A DNA stretch of 64,000 nt from Comamonas testosteroni ATCC 11996 (GCF_000241525.1 NZ_AHIL01000029.1:351924-415923); one strand, 5' to 3'; shown: positions 27,904-36,163, numbered from the stretch's first letter. Notes: generated from the sequence alone by a model not told the origin. Numbers and translations are program-made.

Positions 27904-29019
27904 ATGGATTTCGATTTTTCCGACGATCAGCAACAACTGCGCGATGCCGTGGCCCGCTGGGTGGACAAGGGCTATACCTTCGAGCGACGCCAGAGCATTG
28001 CCAAACAAGGCGGCTTCTCGCGCGAGGTCTGGAACGAGCTGGCCGAGCTGGGCCTGACAGCCCTCACTGTGCCCGAGCAATATGGCGGCCTGGGCCAGGG
28101 CGCGGTCGATGTGATGGTGGTCATGGAGGAGCTGGGCCGCGGTCTGGTGATGGAGCCGTTGACCCAGGCCTTCGTAGCCTCCGCCCTGCTCGGACAGTTC
28201 GGCGACGAGACCATCAAGCAAGCCTGGCTGCCCCGTATCGCCAGCGGTGAAAAGCTGGTGGTGCTCGCATCGCAGGAGCGCAAGGCGCGCTACCAGATTG
28301 ATGTTTGCGCGGCAAAGGCGTCAAAGTCTGGCGATGGATATACGGTAGACGCTACGAAAAACATTGTTCCTGCGGGCGACCAGGCCGACGCCTTCATCGT
28401 GCCGGCCCAGCTCGACGGCAAGATTGCACTCTTCCTCGTCGAGAACGGCCGCGAGGGCGTGAGCAGCAAACCCTATGCCACCCAGGACGAAGGGCGCGCG
28501 GCCGATCTGGTCTGCCGGTCAGCAGCGGCTACCCTGATCACCACCAACGGCGTGGCGGCCCTCGGCCTGGCCCAGGATGTGGCCAATGCCGCTCTTTGCG
28601 CCGAAGGCGTGGGCGTGATGGAGCAGACGCTCAAGCTCACCACCGAGTACATGAACCAGCGCAAGCAGTTCGGCGTGGTGATCTCCAGCTTCCAGGCCCT
28701 GCGTCACCGCGTAGCCGATATGAAGATGCAGCTGGAGCTGGCCCGCTCCATGAGTTACTACGGCACGCTCAAGCTGGTGGCGCCTGCCGAAGAGCGCCAT
28801 GTCGCCATCGCCCGCGCCAAGGTGCAGCTGGGCCAGTCCATGCGTTATGTGGGCCAGCAGGCCGTACAGCTGCATGGCGGCATCGGCGTGACGGACGAGT
28901 ATGTGGGCAGCCACTACTTCAAGCGCCTGACCCAGATGGAGATGACGGGTGGCGACACCCTGCATCACCTGGGCACGGTATCGACCCATATGCAGGACAG
29001 CGCCGGCGTCTTTGCCTGA
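27904..29019 (+). CDS. Acyl-CoA dehydrogenase, PimD-like (small subunit type)
   Basis: 371 aa from the ATG at 27904 behind CAGGAG. It has the N-terminal helical domain MDFDFSDDQQQLRDAVARW, the segment TVPEQYGGLGQG, and the C-terminal QLHGGIGVTDEYVGSHYFKRL then MEMTGGDTLHH. The middle beta domain is shortened and lacks the clear S-E-P-x-x-G-S-D motif of the upstream gene, as in accessory subunits of two-gene dehydrogenases. The catalytic Glu context is also absent. A heteromer with the upstream product, acting on a CoA-activated mid-chain or dicarboxylic acid, is inferred from the pairing. Confidence 0.83.
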   Translation: MDFDFSDDQQQLRDAVARWVDKGYTFERRQSIAKQGGFSREVWNELAELGLTALTVPEQYGGLGQGAVDVMVVMEELGRGLVMEPLTQAFVASALLGQFGDETIKQAWLPRIASGEKLVVLASQERKARYQIDVCAAKASKSGDGYTVDATKNIVPAGDQADAFIVPAQLDGKIALFLVENGREGVSSKPYATQDEGRAADLVCRSAAATLITTNGVAALGLAQDVANAALCAEGVGVMEQTLKLTTEYMNQRKQFGVVISSFQALRHRVADMKMQLELARSMSYYGTLKLVAPAEERHVAIARAKVQLGQSMRYVGQQAVQLHGGIGVTDEYVGSHYFKRLTQMEMTGGDTLHHLGTVSTHMQDSAGVFA

Positions 29020-29182
29020 AAGCCTGCTTCAACATTCATCAAAATCACGGCAACTGCATTCAACCTAAAACTAAAAGTCAACAGCACGCTTCGGCGTGCT
29101 GTTTTGCTTCCTGCATGCGCTATGGACCCTGCCGCTCTTCCTATGATTCTTGCGCCATTCACAAGAATCAAAGGAGACATGC

Positions 29183-29677
29183 ATGAGCAAGCAAGACAGC
29201 GAAAAGTATCTGCTGGAGTCCATCCGCCTGGCCATGGGCAATGTCAAGGGCCGCGAATCCGCGACCTGGCCCTTCGGCGCCGTGCTGGTGCGTGACGGCA
29301 AGGTCCTGGCGCGCGCCGTCAACCAGGTCGATGATCTGTGCGATCCCACGGCCCACGCCGAGATGCAGGCCCTGCGCATTGCCGCCAAGGCCCTGGGCAG
29401 CACGGATCTGTCCGGCTCGGTCATGTATGCCAGCGGCTATCCCTGCTCCATGTGCCACACCGCCATGCTGCTGGCCGGCGTGAAACAGGTGTACTTCGCC
29501 TACTCCAATGAAGACGGCGAGCCCTACGATCTGTCGGCTGCGCGCGGCTATGAGGAACTGGCCCGCCCCGCAGGCCGGCGCGAGCTGGCCGTCGTCGGCC
29601 ACCGCGTGCGCGATGCCGGCGAGGACCTGTACCAGGCCTGGCAAAAGGCCGTGGACGAAGATCGCGCCACGGTCTAG
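29183..29677 (+). CDS. Nucleoside/nucleobase deaminase, guanine-deaminase-like (copy 1)
   Basis: 164 aa from the ATG at 29183 behind AAAGGAGAC. Zinc cytidine-deaminase fold: HAE at 58-60 inside CDPTAHAEMQAL and PCSMC at 87-91. The D-P-T-A-H-A-E context, the size and the C-terminal Trp (LYQAWQK) resemble the small GuaD guanine deaminases of Bacillus type rather than TadA. It probably converts guanine to xanthine in the cytoplasm. A paralogue with well over 80% identity lies at 34877, beside 5-hydroxyisourate hydrolase, which supports a purine-degradation role. It ends before a perfect hairpin terminator. Confidence 0.85.
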   Translation: MSKQDSEKYLLESIRLAMGNVKGRESATWPFGAVLVRDGKVLARAVNQVDDLCDPTAHAEMQALRIAAKALGSTDLSGSVMYASGYPCSMCHTAMLLAGVKQVYFAYSNEDGEPYDLSAARGYEELARPAGRRELAVVGHRVRDAGEDLYQAWQKAVDEDRATV

Positions 29678-29707
29678 CCAGCACTGGTGTCTGCCGCCAT
29701 CAAGAAC

Positions 29708-29736
29708 AAAGCCCTGAATGAGGAGTTCAGGGCTTT
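29708..29736. terminator. Perfect hairpin between deaminase 1 and the bestrophin gene
   Basis: An 11-bp stem AAAGCCCTGAA/TTCAGGGCTTT with loop TGAGGAG lies between convergent genes and can act in both directions. Confidence 0.85.
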
Positions 29737-29752
29737 CGCATTGTGGAGAGCC

Positions 29753-30700
29753 TCAGGTCAGCAGATAGTCCACCGGCTTGAGCGGCGCTGGAACCTGGGG
29801 GTCGCCCAGCGACTGGCTGAGGCTGATCTCTATGCTGCGGCAGATGCTGTCCAGCGCCAGGTCGTTGCTTTCCATGCCGAATGGCTCTTCCAGCTCGTCA
29901 CCCAGCACATCGAGGCCATAGAAGGTATAGGCCACGATGGCCACGACAAACGGCGTCATGAAGCCCGTGATGTCCACCAGGCCGAACGGCAGCAAAAAGC
30001 AGTACAGATGGGCCGTGCGGTGCAGCAGCAAGGTGTAGGAAAACGGAATCGGCGTATTGCGGATGCGCTCGCAGGAGGCAGCGGCCGTCGTGAAGCCATT
30101 GAGGGTGCGGTCCAGCTCCACGGCCAGACAGGGGTCTATGCGCTGCTCGCGCACGCACTGACCCAGATCCTTGCCCATGGCCAGCATCAGCGCATCGGTG
30201 CGCTGATTCAGCGGCAGCTGCTGCAGGCGCTGCCACTCGGCATGGGTCAACCATTGCTGGGCAGCCACATCGTCCTTGAGGCCGCGCAGCTGGGCCCGCA
30301 GCACATGAGAAAAAGCCACGGCCCGATGCACCATGCGCACCCGCACATCGTTGGCCCGCTGGCGCGGGTCTACGGGGTGATTGAGCTCGATCAGGCTCAG
30401 GCACTGGCGCGCCAGCGTGCGTGCATAGATCACGATCTCGCCCCAGAGCTTGCGTCCCTCCCAGTAGCGCGCATATGCGGTGTTGTTGCGAAAGCCCAGA
30501 AAAATCGCCAGCGGCAGACCGATCAGGGTGAACGGAATCGGCGTGATGGGGATCTTGGTGTGGAACAGCGTGCCATGCGCCACGGTGACGATGATGGCCA
30601 GCACGATATTGACGGCAAGCACACCTTTGATGCGTTGCAGCACCGAGCCCCGGACAATCCACAGCAGCTTGAAGCCCGACGGGCGATCTCTGACGATCAT
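29753..30700 (-). CDS. Bestrophin-family anion channel
   Basis: 315 aa. The bestrophin/UPF0187 pattern is clear: an N-terminal RDRPSGFKLLW, a first membrane helix, then IPFTLIGLPLAIFLGFRNNTAYARYWEGRKLWG, the hallmark of the family's neck and pore region. Two further hydrophobic spans occur near residues 215-265. Bacterial members are pentameric channels in the inner membrane; ion selectivity differs between members. It sits inside the purine cluster but no functional link is proven. Confidence 0.9.
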   Translation of the reverse strand: MIVRDRPSGFKLLWIVRGSVLQRIKGVLAVNIVLAIIVTVAHGTLFHTKIPITPIPFTLIGLPLAIFLGFRNNTAYARYWEGRKLWGEIVIYARTLARQCLSLIELNHPVDPRQRANDVRVRMVHRAVAFSHVLRAQLRGLKDDVAAQQWLTHAEWQRLQQLPLNQRTDALMLAMGKDLGQCVREQRIDPCLAVELDRTLNGFTTAAASCERIRNTPIPFSYTLLLHRTAHLYCFLLPFGLVDITGFMTPFVVAIVAYTFYGLDVLGDELEEPFGMESNDLALDSICRSIEISLSQSLGDPQVPAPLKPVDYLLT

Positions 30701-30922
30701 GAAAACGAGAAATGAGGTCTAAACCCGAATTCAATCACAAGCATGCGGGGATTTCAGCCGGCGCCGAGAACTCCCACTGCGGCAGTAGGCAGCCCGTGCC
30801 GCGCCAGCACGGCACATGCGGCATCTGCTGCACATGGGCAGCGAGCCCCGACAGACGGTGCCAGGCGGCCAGCCAGCATAAGAAAAGCCCCGCATTGCAA
30901 GGCTTGGACCGCGCTGGAGGGC

Positions 30923-31474
30923 TCAGGCTGCTTGCAGGCTGGCGGCGCTCACGCGCTGCGCCAGGCGCAGTCGGCTGATGAAACCGATCTGGCGCAGGGC
31001 TTCGGCGAACTCCTGCTCGGTGCCGCGCTCGGCGCGCGAGGCCAGCTCGGCAAACAGGCCGGCGCGCGTGTAGTGGCGCACGCAGGCGATGAAGGGAAAG
31101 CCATGGCGCTTGCGATAGGTGTCGTTGAGCAAGGCCAGGCGCTCGCCTTGAGCCTGCTCCAGATCACCCAGTCCCGCGCTTTGCTGCTCCTGCTGGGAGT
31201 CAACGGTCAGCGTGCCGGAGCGCACGGCACTGGCCGACAGCTCGGGGTGGCCACAGAGAAAGCGCAGGGTCTGCTCGCGCGGGCTGTCATGCACGGCCGC
31301 CAGCATGGCCTGGTGCAGTGCATCCAGGCTGGCGAAGGGGCGCTGCTGCGCCGCCGCCTCGGCCACCCAGGGGGCGTATTCGAAAACCTCGCCGAGCGCA
31401 GCCGCAAAGGCTGCGTGGGTCATGACGTTGAGCTCGTCGAGCGTGGGGATGGAGGAGGTAGTGGTACTGGTCAT
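30923..31474 (-). CDS. uraD: OHCU decarboxylase (2-oxo-4-hydroxy-4-carboxy-5-ureidoimidazoline)
   Basis: 183 aa, all-helical. It has the family signatures FEYAPWVAEAA, the catalytic-His segment LRFLCGHPELS and YRKRHGFPFIACVR (usually FGFPF). It converts OHCU, the product of 5-hydroxyisourate hydrolase, to S-allantoin in the cytoplasm. The enzyme for the preceding step is encoded at 34517. The gene reads opposite to the uraH operon and is about 70 bases from the LysR gene on the same strand. A 222-base gap separates it from the bestrophin gene. Confidence 0.93.
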   Translation of the reverse strand: MTSTTTSSIPTLDELNVMTHAAFAAALGEVFEYAPWVAEAAAQQRPFASLDALHQAMLAAVHDSPREQTLRFLCGHPELSASAVRSGTLTVDSQQEQQSAGLGDLEQAQGERLALLNDTYRKRHGFPFIACVRHYTRAGLFAELASRAERGTEQEFAEALRQIGFISRLRLAQRVSAASLQAA

Positions 31475-31542
31475 GAGGCCAGTGTAGAAAGCGCGTTTGC
31501 CGCCTCACAGTGCTGGCTTGTTATAGCCCGTATAGCAGCCGG

Positions 31543-32475
31543 CTACGTCGACGCCGTCAGCACCTGCGAGGCCTGATTGAGCAGAGCCCGCAGCCAGATA
31601 TGGGAGGCATCCCGGTGCCGGGACGAATGCCAGAGCTGGTAGAAGCGCATGACACGGTTGCCCATGGGCAGAGGCACCATGGCCAGCGGCAGCCGCCTGG
31701 CGTGATAGGCCGCGAAATGGCGGCTGGTGGTCAGCAGCAGGTCGGTGCCCACCAGCAGGTCCGGCGCCATCGAGAAATGCGAGCATTGCACGCGGCCGTC
31801 ACGGCTCACCCGCATGGTGCCCAGACTGCTCTCCACCACGCCGCGCTGATCGGGCGAGTAAGGCGTGAACACCACATGCGCAGCCTGCAAATAGTGCTCG
31901 GCCGTCAGTCGGCCCGGCCCGGCCAAGGCATGCTTTTCATCGAGCAGGCAGACCACCTCGTCCTCTAGCAGCGTGGACATGTGCAAATGCTCGGGCGGGC
32001 TCGGCCAGTTGCCGATGACGATATCCACCTCGCCGCTTTGCAGGGCCTGCTCGTAGTCGAAGTTCTGGCCCAGCGGCAGCAGGACCAGCCTCGCGCCCGG
32101 CGCCTGAGCACGCATGAGCTGGACCACGCGCGCCATGAAGGGCGGTGCCAGGTAGTCGGGCATGGCGATGGTGAAGCGCAGCTGGGTGGTCTCGGCCACA
32201 AATTCCTTGCCGACGCTCAGCAGACCGTCGATCAGCCCCAGCGCCGCACGTGCCTGCTCCACCGCCTGAAGCGCGCGCGCCGTCGGCACCATGCGATTCT
32301 TGTCCCGCACCAGCAGCGGGTCGTTGAAGATGGCCCGCAAACGCCTCAGCGCCGCGCTGATGGCCGGCTGTGACTGATTGAGGCGTATTGCCGCGCGCGA
32401 CACGCTTTTCTCGCTGATCAAGGTGCACAGCACGCGCAGCAAATAGGTATCGAACGGTTCTTCGCTGCGAGACAC
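31543..32475 (-). CDS. LysR-type regulator of the purine/ureide cluster
   Basis: 310 aa. The N-terminal winged helix-turn-helix contains SEKSVSRAAIRLNQSQPAISAALRRLRAIFNDPLLVR, typical of the NodD-like LysR branch. The effector domain follows, with FTIAMPDYLAPPF and GEVDIVIGNWP. It is divergent from the MFS/transthyretin-like/uraH/deaminase operon, and a perfect LysR-type palindrome lies between them. It probably activates that operon in response to a purine-derived metabolite; the effector is inferred from context. Confidence 0.92.
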   Translation of the reverse strand: MSRSEEPFDTYLLRVLCTLISEKSVSRAAIRLNQSQPAISAALRRLRAIFNDPLLVRDKNRMVPTARALQAVEQARAALGLIDGLLSVGKEFVAETTQLRFTIAMPDYLAPPFMARVVQLMRAQAPGARLVLLPLGQNFDYEQALQSGEVDIVIGNWPSPPEHLHMSTLLEDEVVCLLDEKHALAGPGRLTAEHYLQAAHVVFTPYSPDQRGVVESSLGTMRVSRDGRVQCSHFSMAPDLLVGTDLLLTTSRHFAAYHARRLPLAMVPLPMGNRVMRFYQLWHSSRHRDASHIWLRALLNQASQVLTAST

Positions 32476-32500
32476 GTGTTTTCCCTAGAGATATGCATTT

Positions 32501-32519
32501 TGCTATGCGGCTCATAGCA
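32501..32519. promoter_or_regulatory. LysR-box palindrome in the divergent promoter
   Basis: TGCTATG and CATAGCA are perfect inverted repeats separated by five bases. They contain the T-N11-A pattern of LysR sites and lie 26 bases before the LysR start and 87 bases before the MFS start. Confidence 0.75.
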
Positions 32520-32605
32520 GGCGCTTAGTTTCGCATATCGCCACAAGTCGCGACCATGCAAGTGTCCGCAAACCCAACAACAAATTTCCGAGACAAGGAC
32601 TTGCC

Positions 32606-33943
32606 ATGAGTGCTCATCATGTGCCGATCAGCGGCACCGGTGCTTCCGTCGATCAGGTCGACGCCACCTATTCCAAGATTTCCTGGCGCCTGCTGCCCTT
32701 TCTGGGCGTGCTGTGGGTGCTGGCCTGGCTGGACCGCGTCAACATCGGCTTCGCCAAGCTGCAGATGCTCGACGACCTGAAATTCAGCGAAGCCGTCTAC
32801 GGCCTGGGCGCCGGCATCTTCTTCATCGGCTACTTCCTGTTCGAAGTGCCGTCCAACATGCTGCTGCAGAAGATAGGCGCCAAGAAGACGGTGATGCGCA
32901 TCACCATAGGCTGGGGGCTGATCTGCATCTTGCAGGCCTGGGTGACGACACCGACCCAGTTCTATATCCTGCGCTTTCTGATGGGCGTTTTCGAGGCCGG
33001 TTTCTACCCCGGCATCATCCTCTACCTGACCTACTGGTATCCGTCCAAGCGCCGCGCCAAGGCCTTCGGCACCTTCATGTCGGCCTCGGCCATCGCCGGC
33101 GTCATCGGCGGCCCGCTGGCCGGCGGCATCATGACCTGGGCCGCAGGCGCGCACGGCATGCACGGCTGGCAGTGGCTGTTCATCATCGAAGGCATCCCCT
33201 CGGTGCTGGCCGGCATCTTTGCCTACTTCTACATGACCGACCGTCCCGAGCAAGCCAAGTGGCTCACCGACACGGACCGCGCCGTCGTGCGCCAGCAGCT
33301 CGAGATCGACCAGAAGGCCCAGGGCGAGCGCCACAGCGACTGGCGCACCCTGTTCGGCAACCCCATGGTGTGGCTGCTGATCGCCGTGTTCTTCTGCCTG
33401 CTGTGCGCCAATTCCACGCTGACCTTCTGGATTCCCACGGTGATTCGCGAAGCGGGCTTCACCTCGCCCATGCAGGTGGGCTGGATCGCCGGTGCCGCCT
33501 ATCTGCTGGGCGCGGCCGGCATGATCATCAACGGTCGCCACTCCGACCACCGTGGCGAGGTGCGCTGGCACTTCGCGGGCTCGACCCTGCTGGGCGCCGT
33601 GGGCATGCTGGCCCTGGCCGTCACCATGGGCATGGACAGCATCCCCGTGATCGTGGCGCTGACTGCCATGGTCCTGGCACTGGTGGGCACCATGAGCGCG
33701 ATTCCCGTCTTCTGGCAGATGCCCAATATGCTGCTCAGCGGCGGCGCCGCTGCCGTGGGCGTGGCGCTGATCAACTCGGTGGCCAATCTGGCCGGCTTCG
33801 GCGCCCCTTATCTGATGGGCGTGATCAAGGCCACCACCGGCAAGGTCGCTCCGGGCCTGTACCTGGTAGCCATCGTGGAAGCGCTGGCAGCCGTTCTCGC
33901 CATAGCCTTCGTCGCCCGCATCCAGCGCCGCAAGAACGCCTGA
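32606..33943 (+). CDS. MFS transporter, anion:cation symporter (ACS) type
   Basis: 445 aa with twelve membrane helices. The loop signature is of the ACS family (YSKISWRLLPFLGVLWVLAWLDRVNIGFAKLQM, then GAGIFFIGYFLFEVPSNMLLQKIGAKK). These symporters carry organic anions such as tartrate, phthalate, glucarate or ureides. As first gene of an operon with a transthyretin-like protein, uraH and a guanine-deaminase-like gene, it may import a purine or ureide compound (inference). The substrate cannot be read from sequence. It is controlled by the divergent LysR. Confidence 0.9.
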   Translation: MSAHHVPISGTGASVDQVDATYSKISWRLLPFLGVLWVLAWLDRVNIGFAKLQMLDDLKFSEAVYGLGAGIFFIGYFLFEVPSNMLLQKIGAKKTVMRITIGWGLICILQAWVTTPTQFYILRFLMGVFEAGFYPGIILYLTYWYPSKRRAKAFGTFMSASAIAGVIGGPLAGGIMTWAAGAHGMHGWQWLFIIEGIPSVLAGIFAYFYMTDRPEQAKWLTDTDRAVVRQQLEIDQKAQGERHSDWRTLFGNPMVWLLIAVFFCLLCANSTLTFWIPTVIREAGFTSPMQVGWIAGAAYLLGAAGMIINGRHSDHRGEVRWHFAGSTLLGAVGMLALAVTMGMDSIPVIVALTAMVLALVGTMSAIPVFWQMPNMLLSGGAAAVGVALINSVANLAGFGAPYLMGVIKATTGKVAPGLYLVAIVEALAAVLAIAFVARIQRRKNA

Positions 33944-33957
33944 AGGAGTCACCCCGC

Positions 33958-34473
33958 ATGCATCCCTCACCCACACTGACCCCGTCGCGCCGGCAGTTCG
34001 CGCTCTCGGGCCTCATGCTCGGCGCCTCGGCCCTGACGGGCACGCACGGCGCACTGGCCGCCGACACGCCCCTAGCAGCGCCGGCACAGGCCACCGGCCC
34101 CATCGTGCTGCATGGTGTCAGCCCGCGCCTGACCATGCATGCCGTGGACACCTTCCATGGTTCTGCGGCCACGGGCTTGCGCATCGACTTTTCGCGCTTC
34201 GACGGCGAAACCTATGTGCCGATACGCAGCTTTGTCGTGAATGCCAACGGCCGCGCCGACGAGCCGCTGCTGATCGACGACAGCTACCGCAGCGGCCGCT
34301 ACGAAATGCTGCTGCACGTGGACGAGTACTTTGCTGCCAAGGGCGCCAGACTGCCGCGCCCGGCCTTTCTGTCCAAGGTGCCGGTGCGCTTGCAGATCGT
34401 GAACACGGCAGAGCGCATCCACTTGCCCATTCAGTTCGGCCCCTGGAGCTACACCTATTCGCGCGGCAGCTGA
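33958..34473 (+). CDS. Tat-exported transthyretin-like protein (5-hydroxyisourate hydrolase family)
   Basis: 171 aa. The N-terminus has a twin-Arg motif (S10-R11-R12-Q13-F14), a hydrophobic stretch and an ALA cleavage site near residue 34, so the protein should be folded before export to the periplasm. The mature part matches the transthyretin/HIU-hydrolase fold, and family-equivalent active-site residues His61, Arg99 and His155 are present. The C-terminal tetrapeptide, normally YRGS, reads SRGS. Loss of that Tyr may change substrate choice or activity. It lies 14 bases after the MFS gene and 43 before the cytoplasmic homologue, in one operon. Confidence 0.85.
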   Translation: MHPSPTLTPSRRQFALSGLMLGASALTGTHGALAADTPLAAPAQATGPIVLHGVSPRLTMHAVDTFHGSAATGLRIDFSRFDGETYVPIRSFVVNANGRADEPLLIDDSYRSGRYEMLLHVDEYFAAKGARLPRPAFLSKVPVRLQIVNTAERIHLPIQFGPWSYTYSRGS

Positions 34474-34516
34474 GCCTGCCTATCTGCGCTCTATCGCAAC
34501 CCATCGAAAGACCACC

Positions 34517-34852
34517 ATGGCAGGCATCAGCACCCATGTACTCAACCTCACCAACGGCCGCCCCATCGCCGGCATGCGGGTGGAACTCTATGACGTGGCG
34601 CAGACCCCCGCGCAGCGCCTGAACAGCACCCGCACCAATGCCGACGGCCGCACCGACGCCCCCATGCTGCCCGCCGCCGCGGCCCGCACCGGTGACTTCG
34701 AACTGCGCTTTTACACAGGCGAGCATTTCAAGGAGCCCACGGCGCTTTCGGAAGAAGTGCTGGTGCGCTTTTCCATCTTCGACGCGGCCCAGCACTACCA
34801 CGTGCCCATGCTGTGCTCGCCGTGGTTCTTCAACACCTACCGCGGCAGCTGA
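34517..34852 (+). CDS. uraH: 5-hydroxyisourate hydrolase
   Basis: 111 aa, cytoplasmic, with all family marks: ISTHVLN (His7), TNADGR (Arg45), HYHVPMLCSP (His95) and the C-terminal YRGS. It forms a transthyretin-like homotetramer that hydrolyses 5-hydroxyisourate to OHCU, which UraD then decarboxylates. It is the third gene of the operon after the Tat-exported homologue and before the second deaminase. The urate oxidase that would supply its substrate is not in this window. Confidence 0.96.
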   Translation: MAGISTHVLNLTNGRPIAGMRVELYDVAQTPAQRLNSTRTNADGRTDAPMLPAAAARTGDFELRFYTGEHFKEPTALSEEVLVRFSIFDAAQHYHVPMLCSPWFFNTYRGS

Positions 34853-34876
34853 TTTTTTACCAAGGAGAACGACTCG

Positions 34877-35365
34877 ATGAACAACGAAAACGACAGCGGA
34901 AAATACCTGCTTGAATCCATTCGCCTGGCCATGGGCAATGTCAAGGGCCGCCAGCAGCCCACCTGGCCCTTCGGCGCCGTGCTGGTCAGGGACGGTCAGG
35001 TACTGGCCCGCGCCGTCAATCAGGTCGATGAGCTCTGCGACCCTTCGGCCCACGCCGAGATGCAGGCTCTGCGCATAGGCGCCAAGGCCCAGGGCAGCAC
35101 CGATCTGTCGGGGGCCGTCATGTATGCCAGCGGCTACCCCTGCTCCATGTGCTACACGGCCATGCTGCTGGCCGGCGTGAAGCAGGTGTACTTCGCCTAC
35201 TCCAACGAGGACGGCGAGCCTTACGACCTCTCGGCCGCGCGCGGCTATGTGGAACTGGCCAAGCCCGAAGACCAGCGCGAGATGGCCCTGATCGGTCAGC
35301 GCGTGCGCGACACGGGCGAAGACCTCTACGAGGCCTGGCAAAAGGCCGTCTCCGCCACCGTCTGA
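34877..35365 (+). CDS. Nucleoside/nucleobase deaminase, guanine-deaminase-like (copy 2)
   Basis: 162 aa. A strong AAGGAGAAC element precedes the ATG. Same architecture as the gene at 29183: DPSAHAEMQAL with the HAE zinc/catalytic motif and GYPCSMCYTAM. The two copies differ mostly in surface positions and the last 35 residues. Placement after uraH in a LysR-controlled operon ties this copy to purine breakdown (guanine to xanthine). It ends at a hairpin terminator. Duplication with the whole cluster in between suggests an old tandem or segmental event. Confidence 0.87.
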   Translation: MNNENDSGKYLLESIRLAMGNVKGRQQPTWPFGAVLVRDGQVLARAVNQVDELCDPSAHAEMQALRIGAKAQGSTDLSGAVMYASGYPCSMCYTAMLLAGVKQVYFAYSNEDGEPYDLSAARGYVELAKPEDQREMALIGQRVRDTGEDLYEAWQKAVSATV

Positions 35366-35389
35366 ACGCGTTTCCGTCCTCTTGCTCCT

Positions 35390-35419
35390 GCCCCGCGGCG
35401 CCAGCCCGGGGCTTTTTTT
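35390..35419 (+). terminator. Terminator of the uraH operon
   Basis: GCCCCG and CGGGGC arms flank an 11-base loop and are followed by seven T residues, 24 bases after the second deaminase gene. Confidence 0.75.
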
Positions 35420-35423
35420 CGCC

Positions 35424-35981
35424 CTAGCTGCGCCAGCGTGATCCACGCGGCACATGGGCCACGAGAAACTCCATCTGATCGGCCAGAATGCGGCGGTTTC
35501 TCAGGATGAAATCCTCCCACAGCGTAGGCGTGTAGGGCGTATAGAGCAAAGGCATCCGGGCCTGCTCCGGCGTTCTGGCTCCCTTTCGGTGGTTGCAGGC
35601 GCGGCAGGCAGTGACCAGATTCATCCAGCTGTGTTGCCCGCCAGTACTCACGGGGACGATGTGCTCGCGCGTGAGATCGCTCTCATGGAACCGCCGCCCG
35701 CAATAGGCGCAGACGCAGCGGTCACGAGCAAAGAGCTTGCCATTGGTCAGACCTGGCAGCAGCTCATGCGGGTTGATGTTCGGCATGCCCTTGGTGCCGA
35801 TGATGGAGTTGATGTGAATGACTGACTGCTTGCCGGTCACCGCATTGTGGCCACCGCGAAAGCAGGCGATTTCGACACCGGCTTCCCAGCGCACATCTTC
35901 TGCTGCGTAGTGCAGCGCCGCCTGCTCCAGCGTTACCCAGGACTGCGGCAGCCCCTGGGCTGTCAGCTTCAAGACTTTCAC
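35424..35981 (-). CDS. HNH endonuclease family protein
   Basis: 185 aa from a GTG at 35981, chosen because GGAGG lies six bases upstream; the frame extends 58 codons further but without such a signal. The C-terminal half has the zinc-stabilised HNH pattern: CAYCGRRF, then LTREHIVPVSTGGQHSWMNLVTACRACNHRKG. The N-terminus is beta-rich. Stand-alone HNH proteins of this type cut or nick DNA, but the target and role are unknown. It is divergent from ribF. Confidence 0.85.
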   Translation of the reverse strand: MKVLKLTAQGLPQSWVTLEQAALHYAAEDVRWEAGVEIACFRGGHNAVTGKQSVIHINSIIGTKGMPNINPHELLPGLTNGKLFARDRCVCAYCGRRFHESDLTREHIVPVSTGGQHSWMNLVTACRACNHRKGARTPEQARMPLLYTPYTPTLWEDFILRNRRILADQMEFLVAHVPRGSRWRS

Positions 35982-36163
35982 AACCAGCCTCCATACAGTC
36001 AAACATCGACCACGGAAAACGGACAAGCGTCTTGGCGCTTTTGAGCACAATCGCGCAGCCTGCACAGCTGCCTGATTTGAAGCAATATACTCTGAAACTA
36101 TGTCAAATTGACGGCTTGTGTCGCATGCATCGGCGCCAGTTGCTACAAATAACAAAGCAGCCC

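Noticed and set aside
35982..36155. 58-codon N-terminal extension of the HNH gene
   Set aside because: No start signal, whereas GGAGG precedes the GTG at 35981. The extension also overlaps the divergent ribF promoter.
36032..36163. 44-codon N-terminal extension of ribF
   Set aside because: Known RibF proteins begin at the MKIFRG segment, and the added residues have no conserved character.
35982..36163. FMN riboswitch upstream of ribF
   Set aside because: The 180-base leader lacks the multi-stem conserved core, and ribF in this group is usually not under that control.
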